NCBI RefSeq assembly: GCF_001687325.1
Contig: NZ_LZRD01000001.1
Span: 186,001-250,000 of the forward strand
DNA: 64,000 nucleotides
From: Streptomyces sp. PTY087I2
Lineage (GTDB): Bacteria; Actinomycetota; Actinomycetes; Streptomycetales; Streptomycetaceae
Direction of reading: 5' to 3'
Both the position numbers and the translations under genes were made by a program. Each line of letters begins with the position of its first letter. Position 1 is the first letter of the stretch. Positions 46,845-55,792 of this stretch are shown piece after piece. A model generated the notes under the pieces. The model did not search any database. It had not been told where the DNA came from and worked only from the letters and a program-made list of their open reading frames with translations.

Positions 46845-47339
46845 GTGGAGGGCCTCTTTCAGGGCATGACGGGGCTGTTCCCGCTCCGGACCATGCTCAA
46901 CGGCACTCATCTCGGGCGGGGTTGTGCCGGAGATTAGCCGTGATCTCCGGCCGGGCCTAACGAGGTGTGCCGTGCTGCGGCCCCGGGTCCGGGAGTCGTT
47001 TGGTGCGGCCGGATTCCCGGTCTACTGTCTCGCCGTGTCACCGGGACGAAGCCTCGCTTCACCCCTGCTGAGCTGTGCTTATCCGTGCTGTCTTGTCCTA
47101 TCGAGCAGCCCGGGGCGGCACGCTTTTCCCTCGTTCCACGCGCCGTCAGGAGGCAAGGTGTACCGCCTGAGATTACGAGCGCGGCTCGCTGCCGCGCTTG
47201 ACCGGAGACCGGTGTCCGGGAGCTACCAACTCCCTTGACCCGGGCCCGCCCTGAGAGGCGGACGCACATCGGCGCGGTGCCGACGGCTTTGCACGAGAGG
47301 TCGGCACCGCGCCTCCTACGAACACGAGGAGCCGCTGCG
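46845..47339. other. Leader region of the conjugation gene set
   Basis: 495 bases between the divergent methyltransferase and the first conjugation gene. No gene is supported. It must hold the promoter of the transfer operon, and an origin of transfer could lie here; the strongest structure is the stem-loop at 47271. Confidence 0.5.
47271..47313 (+). promoter_or_regulatory. 14-bp stem-loop before the conjugation operon
   Basis: GGCGCGGTGCCGAC (47271-47284) pairs perfectly with 47300-47313 around a 15-base loop. It is 26 bases upstream of the leader ORF. It could attenuate transfer-gene transcription or form part of oriT. Confidence 0.55.
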
Positions 47340-47426
47340 ATGCAGCATGCCCTGATACGCCCGCACCCCTCCACGCCCACGTCTCTCGGCGTACCCCGCC
47401 CCGCTGTTGACCGGCGGTCGCGATGA
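47340..47426 (+). CDS. 28-residue leader ORF coupled to the transfer lysozyme gene
   Basis: ATG at 47340 follows GAGGAGCCGCTGCG. It encodes MQHALIRPHPSTPTSLGVP and nine more residues, and its TGA overlaps the ATG of the next gene (ATGA). Three Pro-rich segments could make ribosomes pause. Likely a translational coupling leader. Confidence 0.45.
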   Translation: MQHALIRPHPSTPTSLGVPRPAVDRRSR

Positions 47427-48550
47427 AGAAGGCCCTGGGAGCCGTCGCCGGTCTCTGTGCCACCGGATCCCTGCTGGCCCTGCCGCTTCTCGGCTACGCC
47501 GCCAGCAACGCCTCGGCGGCCACCTGCCCCGTCGGCGGTGAGCAGTCGGTGGACAGTGCGGCCGTCGCCAAGCAGGTGAAGGCGATTCTGGACGGGGGCG
47601 AAAAGGACTCAGTGTCCGTGCCGGGTCTGGACGCGCCCGCCGAGCAGATCCCGCACGCCAAGACCATCCAGGCCACCGGCGTCGCGATGAACGTCCCTCC
47701 CCGGGGGCAGGTCGTTGCCCTGGCCACCGCTCTGCAGGAGAGCGGTCTGCGGAACTTGAACTACGGCGACCGTGACTCGTTGGGGCTTTTCCAGCAGCGC
47801 CCGTCCCAGGGCTGGGGCTCGGCGACCGAGGTTCTCGACCCGGTCCACGCGAGCACCAAGTTCTACGAGGGGCTCAAGAAGGTCTCGGGCTGGGAATCCC
47901 TGTCCGTAACTCAGGCCGCCCAGGCAGTGCAGCTGAGCGGTTACCCCGAGGCGTACGCGAAGTGGGAGCCGCTGGCGACCGCCCTGCAGCGCGCGATCGA
48001 GCCGCTGCTCACGAAAGGCGACGACGCGTCGGCCGCTCCCTCCGGCCCCGGAGGAGTTCCGGCCGCTGCAGGGGGCTGTACGACCGGTTCGGACGGGACC
48101 GACTTCGGCACCATCCCGCCCGGATCGGTACCCGACGAGTACCAGATCCCGGCGGACGCTCCGGCCAAAGTCCAGACGGCGATCCGCTGGGCTCTGGGCC
48201 AGCTCGACACCCCGTACCAGTGGGGCGGGAGCTGCGCCGACTCGCACGGCAAGGACCCGATGGGCCGGTGCGACTGCTCGTCCCTGATGCAGGGCGCCTA
48301 CAAGGCCGCCGGGGTCTCCCTCACGCGGACGACCTACACGCAGGTCAAGGAAGGCAAGCCGGTAGCGGTCGGCTCCGTACGGGCGGGGGACCTCCTGTTC
48401 ACCGAGGGGTCCGCCGCCACGCCGGAGCACGTCGGCATGGCGATTGGCCACGGGCTGATCGTGCACGCGCCGAAGACCGGTGACGTCGTGCGCATCACGA
48501 CCTTCGCCTCCTGGAAGCCGCAGATCCTCGCGGCCCGCCGCGTCGTCTGA
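47423..48550 (+). CDS. T4SS-associated wall hydrolase: transglycosylase plus NlpC/P60
   Basis: A signal peptide (1-33) is followed by a lysozyme-like transglycosylase domain (~95-190; Glu106 in TALQESGLRN, then DSLGLFQQRPSQGWG) and, after a linker, an NlpC/P60 (C40) peptidase with Cys285 in CDCSSL and His336 in PEHVGMAIGHG. Two-domain hydrolases of this kind (VirB1-like, as in TcpG or Tn916 Orf14) open the wall for the conjugation channel. 375 residues. First full gene of the + strand transfer set. Confidence 0.88.
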   Translation: MKKALGAVAGLCATGSLLALPLLGYAASNASAATCPVGGEQSVDSAAVAKQVKAILDGGEKDSVSVPGLDAPAEQIPHAKTIQATGVAMNVPPRGQVVALATALQESGLRNLNYGDRDSLGLFQQRPSQGWGSATEVLDPVHASTKFYEGLKKVSGWESLSVTQAAQAVQLSGYPEAYAKWEPLATALQRAIEPLLTKGDDASAAPSGPGGVPAAAGGCTTGSDGTDFGTIPPGSVPDEYQIPADAPAKVQTAIRWALGQLDTPYQWGGSCADSHGKDPMGRCDCSSLMQGAYKAAGVSLTRTTYTQVKEGKPVAVGSVRAGDLLFTEGSAATPEHVGMAIGHGLIVHAPKTGDVVRITTFASWKPQILAARRVV

Positions 48551-48641
48551 CCCGGCCTCTCCCCTCCCCTCCTCCTCTCTTCTCGCGTCGCCGCTCCACC
48601 TCTCGGGCTTCGGCGTGCACTAAATCGAACTGGAGTTCGCT

Positions 48642-48950
48642 ATGTATCTGGCCGACAAGGTCATCCAGCTCGCCTACGACCCCGGCATCAAGCCGAACGA
48701 GGGCGGGCTCCCCGGCCTTTCCGTCCTCAAGCAGGTGATGGGCTCCATCAACCTCTTCGGCCTCGTCGCCATCGTCGGCGCGCTCGCCGTCAGCGCGGGC
48801 GTCTGGGCCTGGGGCCATCACAGTGGTGGGCACCAGGCGGAGGCGAACGGCAAGAAGGGCGTGCTGGTCAGCTCTGGAGCTGCCCTCCTGCTCGGGGCAG
48901 CGAATGGGATCGTTGCCTTCTTCAGCACGCTGGGAACGCAGGTCCGCTGA
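48642..48950 (+). CDS. Small two-helix membrane protein of the transfer system (DUF6112-like)
   Basis: 102 residues with hydrophobic segments at ~37-58 (LFGLVAIVGALAVSAGVWAW) and ~75-97 (VLVSSGAALLLGAANGIVAF). Size, position and two-helix layout suggest a VirB2/pilin-like or channel subunit, not proven by sequence. Its stop overlaps the next start (TGATG). Confidence 0.65.
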   Translation: MYLADKVIQLAYDPGIKPNEGGLPGLSVLKQVMGSINLFGLVAIVGALAVSAGVWAWGHHSGGHQAEANGKKGVLVSSGAALLLGAANGIVAFFSTLGTQVR

Positions 48951-49636
48951 TGCCTGCCCACTCCTCCAACCCCGGCGGCGCATCTCGCGTGCGCCGCCGG
49001 GCGCTGCTCGGCACCGCCGTCCTGGTGGTGCTCGTCGCCCTCGCCGGCCTACTCGCCTTCCTCACGCGCGACGCCAGGGCCCCCTCCACGCCCACACCAC
49101 ACAGCAGTTCGGCGACACCGCCTCCTTCCAGCGCGGCGCCGTCGGCATCGCCGCCTCCGCACGCGAATCACCGGGCTCTGCCTCGACCGCCGAAGACGCA
49201 CGACCCGATCGTCTACGGAAAGGCGGCGGCAGCGGCGCTGTGGTCGTACGACACCCGGGCCTACTCCCAGCAGGCACTGCTGTCCGGGCTGCGCAAGTGG
49301 ATGACCGGAGAGAAGAAGTACGTCGACACCGCCTCGGTCGCCAAGCTCGTCCCGTCGCCCGTGCTCTGGAAGCAGATGGCGGACAACGGTCAGCGCGCCA
49401 AGGGGGTCGTGAACGAGGGGCACTTCCCCGACTCGTTCACCCGGGCTCTCCAGGACGATCCCGGAGCGATCACGCAGACCTACCTGTACGCCGTGACGGT
49501 CTCCGGCAAGCAGTCGATCGCGTGGAAGGGCTCCCCGGCCGGAGGCGCGGAGAGCCGCGTCACCACCCTCGCGGTCCAGTGCCGCCCCTCCTCTCCCTGC
49601 ACGCTGGCCGGTGTTCTGCCGGCCGTCGCGCCCTGA
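48950..49636 (+). CDS. TcpC/VirB8-like transfer protein
   Basis: A short cytoplasmic start, one membrane helix (~17-39, ALLGTAVLVVLVALAGLLAF), a Pro/Ser/Thr linker and a ~150-residue outer domain (YGKAAAAALWSYDTRAYSQQ; GAITQTYLYAVTVSGKQS). Bitopic proteins with this layout and an NTF2-like domain (TcpC, VirB8) hold the mating channel together. Coupled by overlap to the preceding gene. 228 residues. Confidence 0.65.
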   Translation: MPAHSSNPGGASRVRRRALLGTAVLVVLVALAGLLAFLTRDARAPSTPTPHSSSATPPPSSAAPSASPPPHANHRALPRPPKTHDPIVYGKAAAAALWSYDTRAYSQQALLSGLRKWMTGEKKYVDTASVAKLVPSPVLWKQMADNGQRAKGVVNEGHFPDSFTRALQDDPGAITQTYLYAVTVSGKQSIAWKGSPAGGAESRVTTLAVQCRPSSPCTLAGVLPAVAP

Positions 49637-49663
49637 CCCCACCCTCAGAAAGGAGGTATCGCC

Positions 49664-51046
49664 ATGGGAGTCTGCGACTTTCCGCTGATGGACAAGGTCT
49701 GCGGCGCGGTCGATTTCGCCAGCAACCCGGCCGGGGCCGTCACCGACGGCATCGGGGCGTGGATCGCGAAGTCCGCGGGTGAACTCGCGGCGAGCGCTGC
49801 GGATCTCGCCGCCGACGCCGTGAACTCGACCACCGCGATCGACCTCAACGCTCAGTGGTTTAGGACCAACTACGAGCTGTTGCTTCCGGTCGGCCTCGCG
49901 CTTACCGTCGGCTTCTTCTGCATCGCCTTGGTGTCCGCCGCCTGGAGGCGGGACGAGCGTGCCCTGGCGCAGGCTGCGGTCGGCACGATGACCGGGATCC
50001 TGTTCAGCTTCTGCGCCGTCGCCTTCACGTCCGTCGCGATCACGGTCGTCGACGTGCTGTCCGACGGCCTGTTCCAAGCCGCGAACACCTCGGTGGACGA
50101 CGCCATCCGCCGCATCATCAACGTTCAGCAACTTGGAGCGATGTACGGCCTGGGCTGGGGCGTCCCGTCCCTGGTCGCCTTCGGCTGTGCCATCGGCGCG
50201 TTCATGTACTGGTGCGTCATGGTCGCGCGGAAGGTCGGCGTGCTGATCCTCGTCTCCCTGGCAGTCTTCGCCGGAGCGGGCGGCGGCTGGGAGGTGGCGA
50301 AGCGCTGGCGGCGCGGCTGGATCGAAGCCACCGCAACGCTCGTCGTGTCAAAGCTCCTGATGACCGTGGTCTTCCTCATCGGCGTCTCGGCGATGGGCAA
50401 GGCCGACTCGCAGGACGGCATGGCCGCGCTCTCCGACGCACTGGCCGGACTCGTCGTCATGATCCTGGTGCTGCTCTGCCCCTACGCGACGTACAAGTTC
50501 ATTCACTGGGCCAGCGACGGCGGCGGTAACGACGATCTGCACCGCACCGGCGTCGCCGGAGTGGCGGTTGCCGCAGGCGCCGCGAAGACGGCCGGCACCC
50601 TCGCGATGCAGGCCGGCACCGGCACCCCCGCCCCGCAGGGGCCCAGCGAGGTTCCCGGCGCGGGGAGCGACGGTGTCACCTCCGGCATCAACCCCACCGG
50701 CGGGAACCTGAGCAAGGAGGGCATCGACTCCGGACCGCCGAAGGCCCGGACGAACTTCCGGTACGGCGAAGACCCGGACGCCTCCGGTGACAAGGGGCGG
50801 GCCCTCATCCAGCGGCCCGGCATCCCACCGCTGATCAACCGACCCGGCGGCACGGAAGCCGCCGATGGCGAGGACGGCTCCGCAGCCCAGCCCGCTGCGG
50901 TGTCGATTCCGGGCGGGAGCATGCCGCGCGTCGGCTCGGCAGCTCCGGGCGGCCCCGGGTCTCCGCCGCCGACCGGCGGCGGTCCATCGCCCACCGGGTC
51001 CGAGACGAACTGGGTCTTCCCGACCCGTCCGCCGTCCGGATCCTGA
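49664..51046 (+). CDS. TrbL/VirB6-like polytopic transfer protein
   Basis: About six membrane segments (near residues 72-92, 105-130, 164-186, 190-206, 224-244 and 260-277) followed by a ~180-residue Gly/Pro-rich hydrophilic tail. This is the pattern of TrbL/VirB6 inner-channel proteins. AGGAGGTATCGCC precedes the ATG. 460 residues. Confidence 0.75.
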   Translation: MGVCDFPLMDKVCGAVDFASNPAGAVTDGIGAWIAKSAGELAASAADLAADAVNSTTAIDLNAQWFRTNYELLLPVGLALTVGFFCIALVSAAWRRDERALAQAAVGTMTGILFSFCAVAFTSVAITVVDVLSDGLFQAANTSVDDAIRRIINVQQLGAMYGLGWGVPSLVAFGCAIGAFMYWCVMVARKVGVLILVSLAVFAGAGGGWEVAKRWRRGWIEATATLVVSKLLMTVVFLIGVSAMGKADSQDGMAALSDALAGLVVMILVLLCPYATYKFIHWASDGGGNDDLHRTGVAGVAVAAGAAKTAGTLAMQAGTGTPAPQGPSEVPGAGSDGVTSGINPTGGNLSKEGIDSGPPKARTNFRYGEDPDASGDKGRALIQRPGIPPLINRPGGTEAADGEDGSAAQPAAVSIPGGSMPRVGSAAPGGPGSPPPTGGGPSPTGSETNWVFPTRPPSGS

Positions 51047-51190
51047 CCCGCCACGAGTACGGGGGCGGGCTGGCACCCAGCAGTCCGCCCCCGACTCCCC
51101 CGATCACCACCGAAGGAGCCCTGCCATGTCCTCCAGAAGAGCGCCGCGCCCTCCGCCCTGCCGCACTCGCACCCACTGTCTGGACCCGCC

Positions 51191-52663
51191 ATGTCTGCCC
51201 GATCCCAGGCCGAAACCGCCTCGGCCACCGTCAAGTTCCCGCACCGCAGTCGCCGAGGCGTACTGCTCGGCCTCACCGTCCCCCAGCTCATCGTCGCCGG
51301 GCTCACCGGGCTGCTGCTGCTCGCCGTGATCATGACCCGCGGCGTCGTCGGCGCGCTCCAGCTCATCCCGCTGTGGAGCGCCATCGCCCTGCTCGTGTTC
51401 GTCCGCAAGCGCGGTCGGTCCCTCGCCGACTGGACTCCGATCGTCCTCCGGTACGCGCTGCGCCGGATGCGGGGCCAGTTGATCTGGCTCGCCCGCCCGT
51501 CCCGACGTCCCGTACGTGAGGGGCACCTCAATCTGCCGGGCACCTCCGCCAGCCTGCGTGTCGTCACCGCGCCCGACCGGCGGTACGGCGCCGTGCACGA
51601 TCCCCACACCGGGTCGCTGACCGCCGTCGTCAAGGTCTCCTCCCGCGCCTACGCGCTCCTGGACCCGGGCACGCAGAACGCGAACGTCGCCGGGTGGGGC
51701 CGGGCGCTCGCCGCGCTGGCCCGTACCGGGCACGTCGCCCGCATCCAGGTCGTCGAGCGTACGGTCCCCGACAGCGGTGACGCCCTTCGCCGGTACTGGG
51801 AGGAGCACGGCCGGCCCGACACCCCGCTCGCGGGCGCGATCTACACCGAGCTGATCCAGAGCGCGGGCCCCGCCGCCGCGCCGCACGAGGCGTACGTCGC
51901 CATCAGCCTGGACGCCAAGGCCGCACAGCGGCTGATCAACCGGGCTGGCGGCGGCCTCCCCGGCAGCTTCAGCGTCCTGGCCCAGCTGACATCGACCTTC
52001 GAACAGGCCGCGCGGACCGCCGGACTCAACCCCACCGGCTGGCTCACGGCTCGCGAGATAGCGGCCGTCGTGCGCACGGCGTACGACCCCAAGGCCCTGC
52101 CCGCGCTGGACCGCTGGTCCGCCTCCGGCCGCCCCGAGGCCGAGCCCGCCGCCGCCGGCCCCGTCGTGGTCGTGGAGAAGGGCGACCACATCGTCTCCGA
52201 CTCCGCGTTCCATTCCACCTACTGGGTGGAGAACTGGCCCCGCACCACGGTCGGAGCCGGGTTCCTGCACCAGCTCCTGTTCACGGCGGGCGTGCGCCGC
52301 ACGCTCTCGCTCGCCTACGAGCCGGTGAGCGTGGACGCCGCCCTGCGCGACATCCAGCGTAAGAAGGCGAGCGTGGTCGCGGACGCCGCCGAGCGCGCAC
52401 GGCGTGGCCAGGTCGAATCCGAGGCGGACGCGATCGAGTACCAGGACATCCAGGCGCGTGAGCGTCAGCTCATCGCCGGCCACGCGGATGTGGCCCTGAC
52501 GGGTCTGCTGACCGTCTCCGCTGACTCCGAAGACGAGCTGCGCTCCGACTGCGCGGTGGTGGAAACCGCGGCGGTCGGCGCCGGGCTCGACCTGCGCCCG
52601 CTCACCTGGCAGCAGGCCAGCGCCTTCACCGCTGCGGCGATGCCGCTCGCGCTCGCCGCCTGA
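51191..52663 (+). CDS. SCO6880-family transfer protein
   Basis: Two membrane helices near the N-terminus (~32-75, with LGLTVPQLIVAGLTGLLLLA) resemble PrgI/VirB3-like segments; the ~400-residue rest (LNLPGTSASLRVVTAPDRRY; VYVAI-like SLDAKAAQRLINRAGG; SDSAFHSTYWVENWPRTTVG) resembles the N-terminal domain of VirB4 proteins. So VirB3 and the VirB4 N-terminus may be fused here, with the ATPase encoded separately at 53178. An earlier ATG at 51126 has a better ribosome site but opens another frame. 490 residues. Confidence 0.78.
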   Translation: MSARSQAETASATVKFPHRSRRGVLLGLTVPQLIVAGLTGLLLLAVIMTRGVVGALQLIPLWSAIALLVFVRKRGRSLADWTPIVLRYALRRMRGQLIWLARPSRRPVREGHLNLPGTSASLRVVTAPDRRYGAVHDPHTGSLTAVVKVSSRAYALLDPGTQNANVAGWGRALAALARTGHVARIQVVERTVPDSGDALRRYWEEHGRPDTPLAGAIYTELIQSAGPAAAPHEAYVAISLDAKAAQRLINRAGGGLPGSFSVLAQLTSTFEQAARTAGLNPTGWLTAREIAAVVRTAYDPKALPALDRWSASGRPEAEPAAAGPVVVVEKGDHIVSDSAFHSTYWVENWPRTTVGAGFLHQLLFTAGVRRTLSLAYEPVSVDAALRDIQRKKASVVADAAERARRGQVESEADAIEYQDIQARERQLIAGHADVALTGLLTVSADSEDELRSDCAVVETAAVGAGLDLRPLTWQQASAFTAAAMPLALAA

Positions 52664-52699
52664 CGCCCGCGCCTCCCCGCGTCCGGAAAGAGCACCCTC

Positions 52700-53152
52700 A
52701 TGTCCCGTACCCCTGCCCCGCCCGCGCAGGACTTCGTACCCTTCGCGACCGCCGCGCTCGACTTCCACCGAGCGCTCAACCTCCCCGCCGGCCCGCTCGT
52801 CGCGTCCCGGGACGAGCTGGACGCCCTGCACGCCCACCTCGTGTCCCTGCACGGGCTGCTCGACGCGCACACCTCACGCACCGGTCCCCTCGTACCGGTC
52901 GAAGGCGATCACCTCCACGGTGCGCGCACCCGTATCTGGCAGGCCGCCGACCACATCCACAGCGCCTACCACGCATCCCCCCGGCCCGGCTCCGGCGAGC
53001 TTCCTACCCGGGAAGCGTGCCGCCCCGGACTGCCCGAAGGCGCTCCGGAACTCACCATCTGCCAGCGCCACCAGCGAACCGCCCGCCTCGTACGGCGCCA
53101 CTCCAGCCCCGCCGACCTGCGCGCGCCGTTCACCGGCCAGATCCGCCACTGA
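52700..53152 (+). CDS. Hypothetical protein (DUF6238-like) in the transfer operon
   Basis: 150 residues, helical, with AALDFHRALNLPAGPLVASR and conserved His residues (HAHLVSLHGLLDAHTSR; ICQRHQRTARLVRRH). Fits the DUF6238 proteins found between SCO6880-type and VirB4-type genes. GGAAAGAGCACCCTC precedes the ATG. Function unknown. Confidence 0.6.
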   Translation: MSRTPAPPAQDFVPFATAALDFHRALNLPAGPLVASRDELDALHAHLVSLHGLLDAHTSRTGPLVPVEGDHLHGARTRIWQAADHIHSAYHASPRPGSGELPTREACRPGLPEGAPELTICQRHQRTARLVRRHSSPADLRAPFTGQIRH

Positions 53153-53177
53153 CCACTCACCCCCCGGAGAAACGTTC

Positions 53178-54683
53178 ATGCCCAGGACCCGCGCCAGCGC
53201 CTCCCACCTGTTCGTCCCCCGCAAGGCATCCCGCGCCCAACAGCGCGCGGCCCGCGCCGGTTTCGCCGCCGCCCGCCGCCAGGCACAACTGGCCGGGGCA
53301 CCGCCCAAGCACCGCAAGGAGGCCGCCCTCGACCCGGAGCTGCGACCGGTCTACCCGGCGTCGGGGCGGCCCGGACCTGCCTCGGCGCGCGGCAGCAAGC
53401 TGCGGCTGCCCGCTCACCGGATGACGACCGCCACGGTCAGCGGCGCTTACCCGTTCTTGGCCGAGGGCGGACTCGGCTCGTCCGGGATCTTCATCGGCAG
53501 GGACGTGCACGCGGAGGCCGCCTTCTGCTACGACCCGTTCGCCCTGTACAACAGCGGGCGGATCGAGGGCTTCACCAACCCCAACGCGGTGTTGGCGGGA
53601 ATCATCGGCATGGGGAAGTCGGCGCTGGCGAAGTCCATCGCGACGCGTGCCATCGCCCACGGTTACAAGATCTATGTGCCCAGCGACCCGAAGGGTGAAT
53701 GGTCGAACGTGGCACAGGCTCTCGGCGGCCACACCATCGCCCTGGGACCGGGGCTCCCCGGACGTCTCAATCCTCTGGATGCCCCGGCGCGGCCCGCGTC
53801 GGTGACCGAAGAGGACTGGTCCGCCGAAGTACGCAAACGGCGTCTCGCGCTGCTGGCCAGCCTTGCCCGCACCGTACTGAACCGCGATCTGCTGCCGATG
53901 GAGCACACGGCCCTCGACCTCGGCCTGGACCTGGTCGTCGCCGAGGCCAAGGTTCGCGGCACGGTGCCGCTCCTCGGCGACATCGCCGATGTCATGGGCT
54001 CGCCGGACCGCCTCGACCGCGGCTTCGGCCGCCCCGCCGACGGGATGGGTCACGCAGCTCAGGACCTTGCCCACGCCCTGCGTCGGCTCGTACATGGAGA
54101 CCTCAGCGGGATGTTCGACGCCCCCTCGACCGTCGCCTTCGACCCGACGACGCCGATGCTCTCGATCGACCTCTCCCGGCTCGGCAACTCAGGCGACGAC
54201 ACCGGTCTGGTTCTGGCGATGACCTGCGCCAGCGCCTGGATGGAGTCCGCTCTCGCAGACCCTGGCGGCGGCCGACGCTGGGTGATCTACGACGAAGGAT
54301 GGCGCGTCCTGAAGCACATCGCGCTGCTGGAACGGATGCAGAGCCAGTGGAAGCTCAGTCGAGGGCTCGGCATCGCGAACTTGCTGGTCATCCACCGGCT
54401 TTCCGACCTGCTCAGCGCGGGCGACGCCGGATCGCGCGGCCGGGTACTGGCCGAGGGGCTCCTCGCGGACTGCAGCACACGCATCATCTACCGGCAGGAG
54501 AGCGATCAACTAGCAGCGGCAGCAGCACTGTTGGGGCTCACTGGAGTAGAAACCCAGGCCGTCTCCTCCCTCACCAAGGGCAGGGGCCTGTGGAAGGTCG
54601 CCGGTCGGAGCTTCGTCACCCAACACCTCCTCCACCCTTCCGAACGCGAACTCTTCGACACTGACGCACGCATGTCGGGATAG
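53178..54683 (+). CDS. VirB4/TraC-like conjugation ATPase
   Basis: Walker A GIIGMGKS at residues 141-148, Walker B VIYDEGW at 369-375 followed by the arginine-rich helix and the Q-containing IIYRQES near 435. This is the RecA-like C-terminal half of VirB4; the usual N-terminal domain is missing and is probably supplied by the SCO6880-family protein. It should power assembly or transport in the mating channel at the inner membrane. 501 residues; ATG at 53178. Confidence 0.88.
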   Translation: MPRTRASASHLFVPRKASRAQQRAARAGFAAARRQAQLAGAPPKHRKEAALDPELRPVYPASGRPGPASARGSKLRLPAHRMTTATVSGAYPFLAEGGLGSSGIFIGRDVHAEAAFCYDPFALYNSGRIEGFTNPNAVLAGIIGMGKSALAKSIATRAIAHGYKIYVPSDPKGEWSNVAQALGGHTIALGPGLPGRLNPLDAPARPASVTEEDWSAEVRKRRLALLASLARTVLNRDLLPMEHTALDLGLDLVVAEAKVRGTVPLLGDIADVMGSPDRLDRGFGRPADGMGHAAQDLAHALRRLVHGDLSGMFDAPSTVAFDPTTPMLSIDLSRLGNSGDDTGLVLAMTCASAWMESALADPGGGRRWVIYDEGWRVLKHIALLERMQSQWKLSRGLGIANLLVIHRLSDLLSAGDAGSRGRVLAEGLLADCSTRIIYRQESDQLAAAAALLGLTGVETQAVSSLTKGRGLWKVAGRSFVTQHLLHPSERELFDTDARMSG

Positions 54684-54963
54684 CTCAACCGCTTCTAGCC
54701 GCAGTCGAGTTGCTTACCTTCACGGATCGCCTGCTTCCCGAGACGGGCTGCACCCCTGCGGTGATTCTCAGTGTCCGCGAACCGCCGGACGACTGGAAAG
54801 GCCGGCCCAGCCCAGCCCAGCTCACCACTGGGCCGTCGTGCCGAAGCCCGCCTTCGGACGCGGTTCCGCCGGGACGCAGAGGAACCCGTCGGCGTCCACC
54901 CGCCGCCATCCCTCTTCGCTGCCGCATTCGCGGTGGCGCCGCCACCGGAACCAAGGACTCAAC
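54684..54963. other. Gap with coding-like traces
   Basis: 280 bases. A frame from TTG 54710 begins with protein-like FTDRLLPETGCTPAVILSVR and EPPDDWKGRP but turns into Arg/Pro-rich noise, so it may be a gene remnant. No terminator seen. Confidence 0.35.
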
Positions 54964-55659
54964 GTGCCCACTTCGTCCAGCTCTCCCTCACCTAACGAAG
55001 ATCAGTCACCGGCAGGCAACGACCACATGGCGTGGCGGCAACACGTCCCGGCACTGGCCTCCGCTTCTGCCGGTATCAAGCAGGCAGAAGACGCCTGGGA
55101 CGCCGTCTCGGACTACTTCTGCGACCACGACGGTTGGCCGGTGGACGAGAAGGGCTACGCGGACGGCAAGGTCGTACGCGACGCCCAGGCGTGGAAACAC
55201 GTCGAGGTCTTCCTCGCTCACGGTCCCGAGGTATTGGCCGGGGTCCGCGCTGCCGCTACTGGTGCCGATTACCTCGGGGAGCCGATCAGTGAGGACCTCC
55301 GGCGCCTGAGCAGCATCGACGCCGCCCTGAAGCGCGCCGGACAGATCCAGCGCGAGTGGGACGACGTCATGACGATCATGGACGGCTCCCTCCCCGGCAC
55401 CCGGGCGCTCTACGAGGGCCGGGCCCGTGAAATCCGGAACGCCGAGGGCTGGCACGACGCGCACGAGCTGTCGCTGCACGGCCCGGCGCTGGTGCGGGCC
55501 GCTGAATACGTGACCTCTCGGCCGGAACCCGAGCAGCCCTCGCAGACCGAGCGGGTGCGGGTGGCGCTCAAGCGATCGGCCTCCGGCACCAGCACAGCTC
55601 CACCAACCCCGCCCCCTGTGCCTCCGGCGTCGCCGACACCTCCCCATCGGTCCCGCTGA
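54964..55659 (+). CDS. Hypothetical protein with internal repeat
   Basis: 231 residues. Two segments resemble each other: AQAWKHVEVFLAHGPEVLAG and AEGWHDAHELSLHGPALVRA, about 95 residues apart, so a helical unit has been duplicated. A Pro-rich tail ends it. GTG at 54964 with a weak AAGGAC site. It is in line with the transfer genes; function unknown. Confidence 0.55.
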   Translation: MPTSSSSPSPNEDQSPAGNDHMAWRQHVPALASASAGIKQAEDAWDAVSDYFCDHDGWPVDEKGYADGKVVRDAQAWKHVEVFLAHGPEVLAGVRAAATGADYLGEPISEDLRRLSSIDAALKRAGQIQREWDDVMTIMDGSLPGTRALYEGRAREIRNAEGWHDAHELSLHGPALVRAAEYVTSRPEPEQPSQTERVRVALKRSASGTSTAPPTPPPVPPASPTPPHRSR

Positions 55660-55792
55660 CGCCACTACCACCGCATTCCGGCTCGGCCAAACCTGCCGAT
55701 CTCCGGATCCTCATAACACCGGTACCCATACACGCGCCCCTCACGTTGACCCGTGTCGTCGACTCTGGGGCGCTCAGCCACGGAGACCATCG

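Noticed and set aside
51126..51329. Forward frame with a strong GAAGGAG site before the SCO6880-type gene
   Set aside because: The translation is Pro/Ser/Arg-rich noise and overlaps the start of the convincing gene in another frame; it may only serve to load ribosomes.
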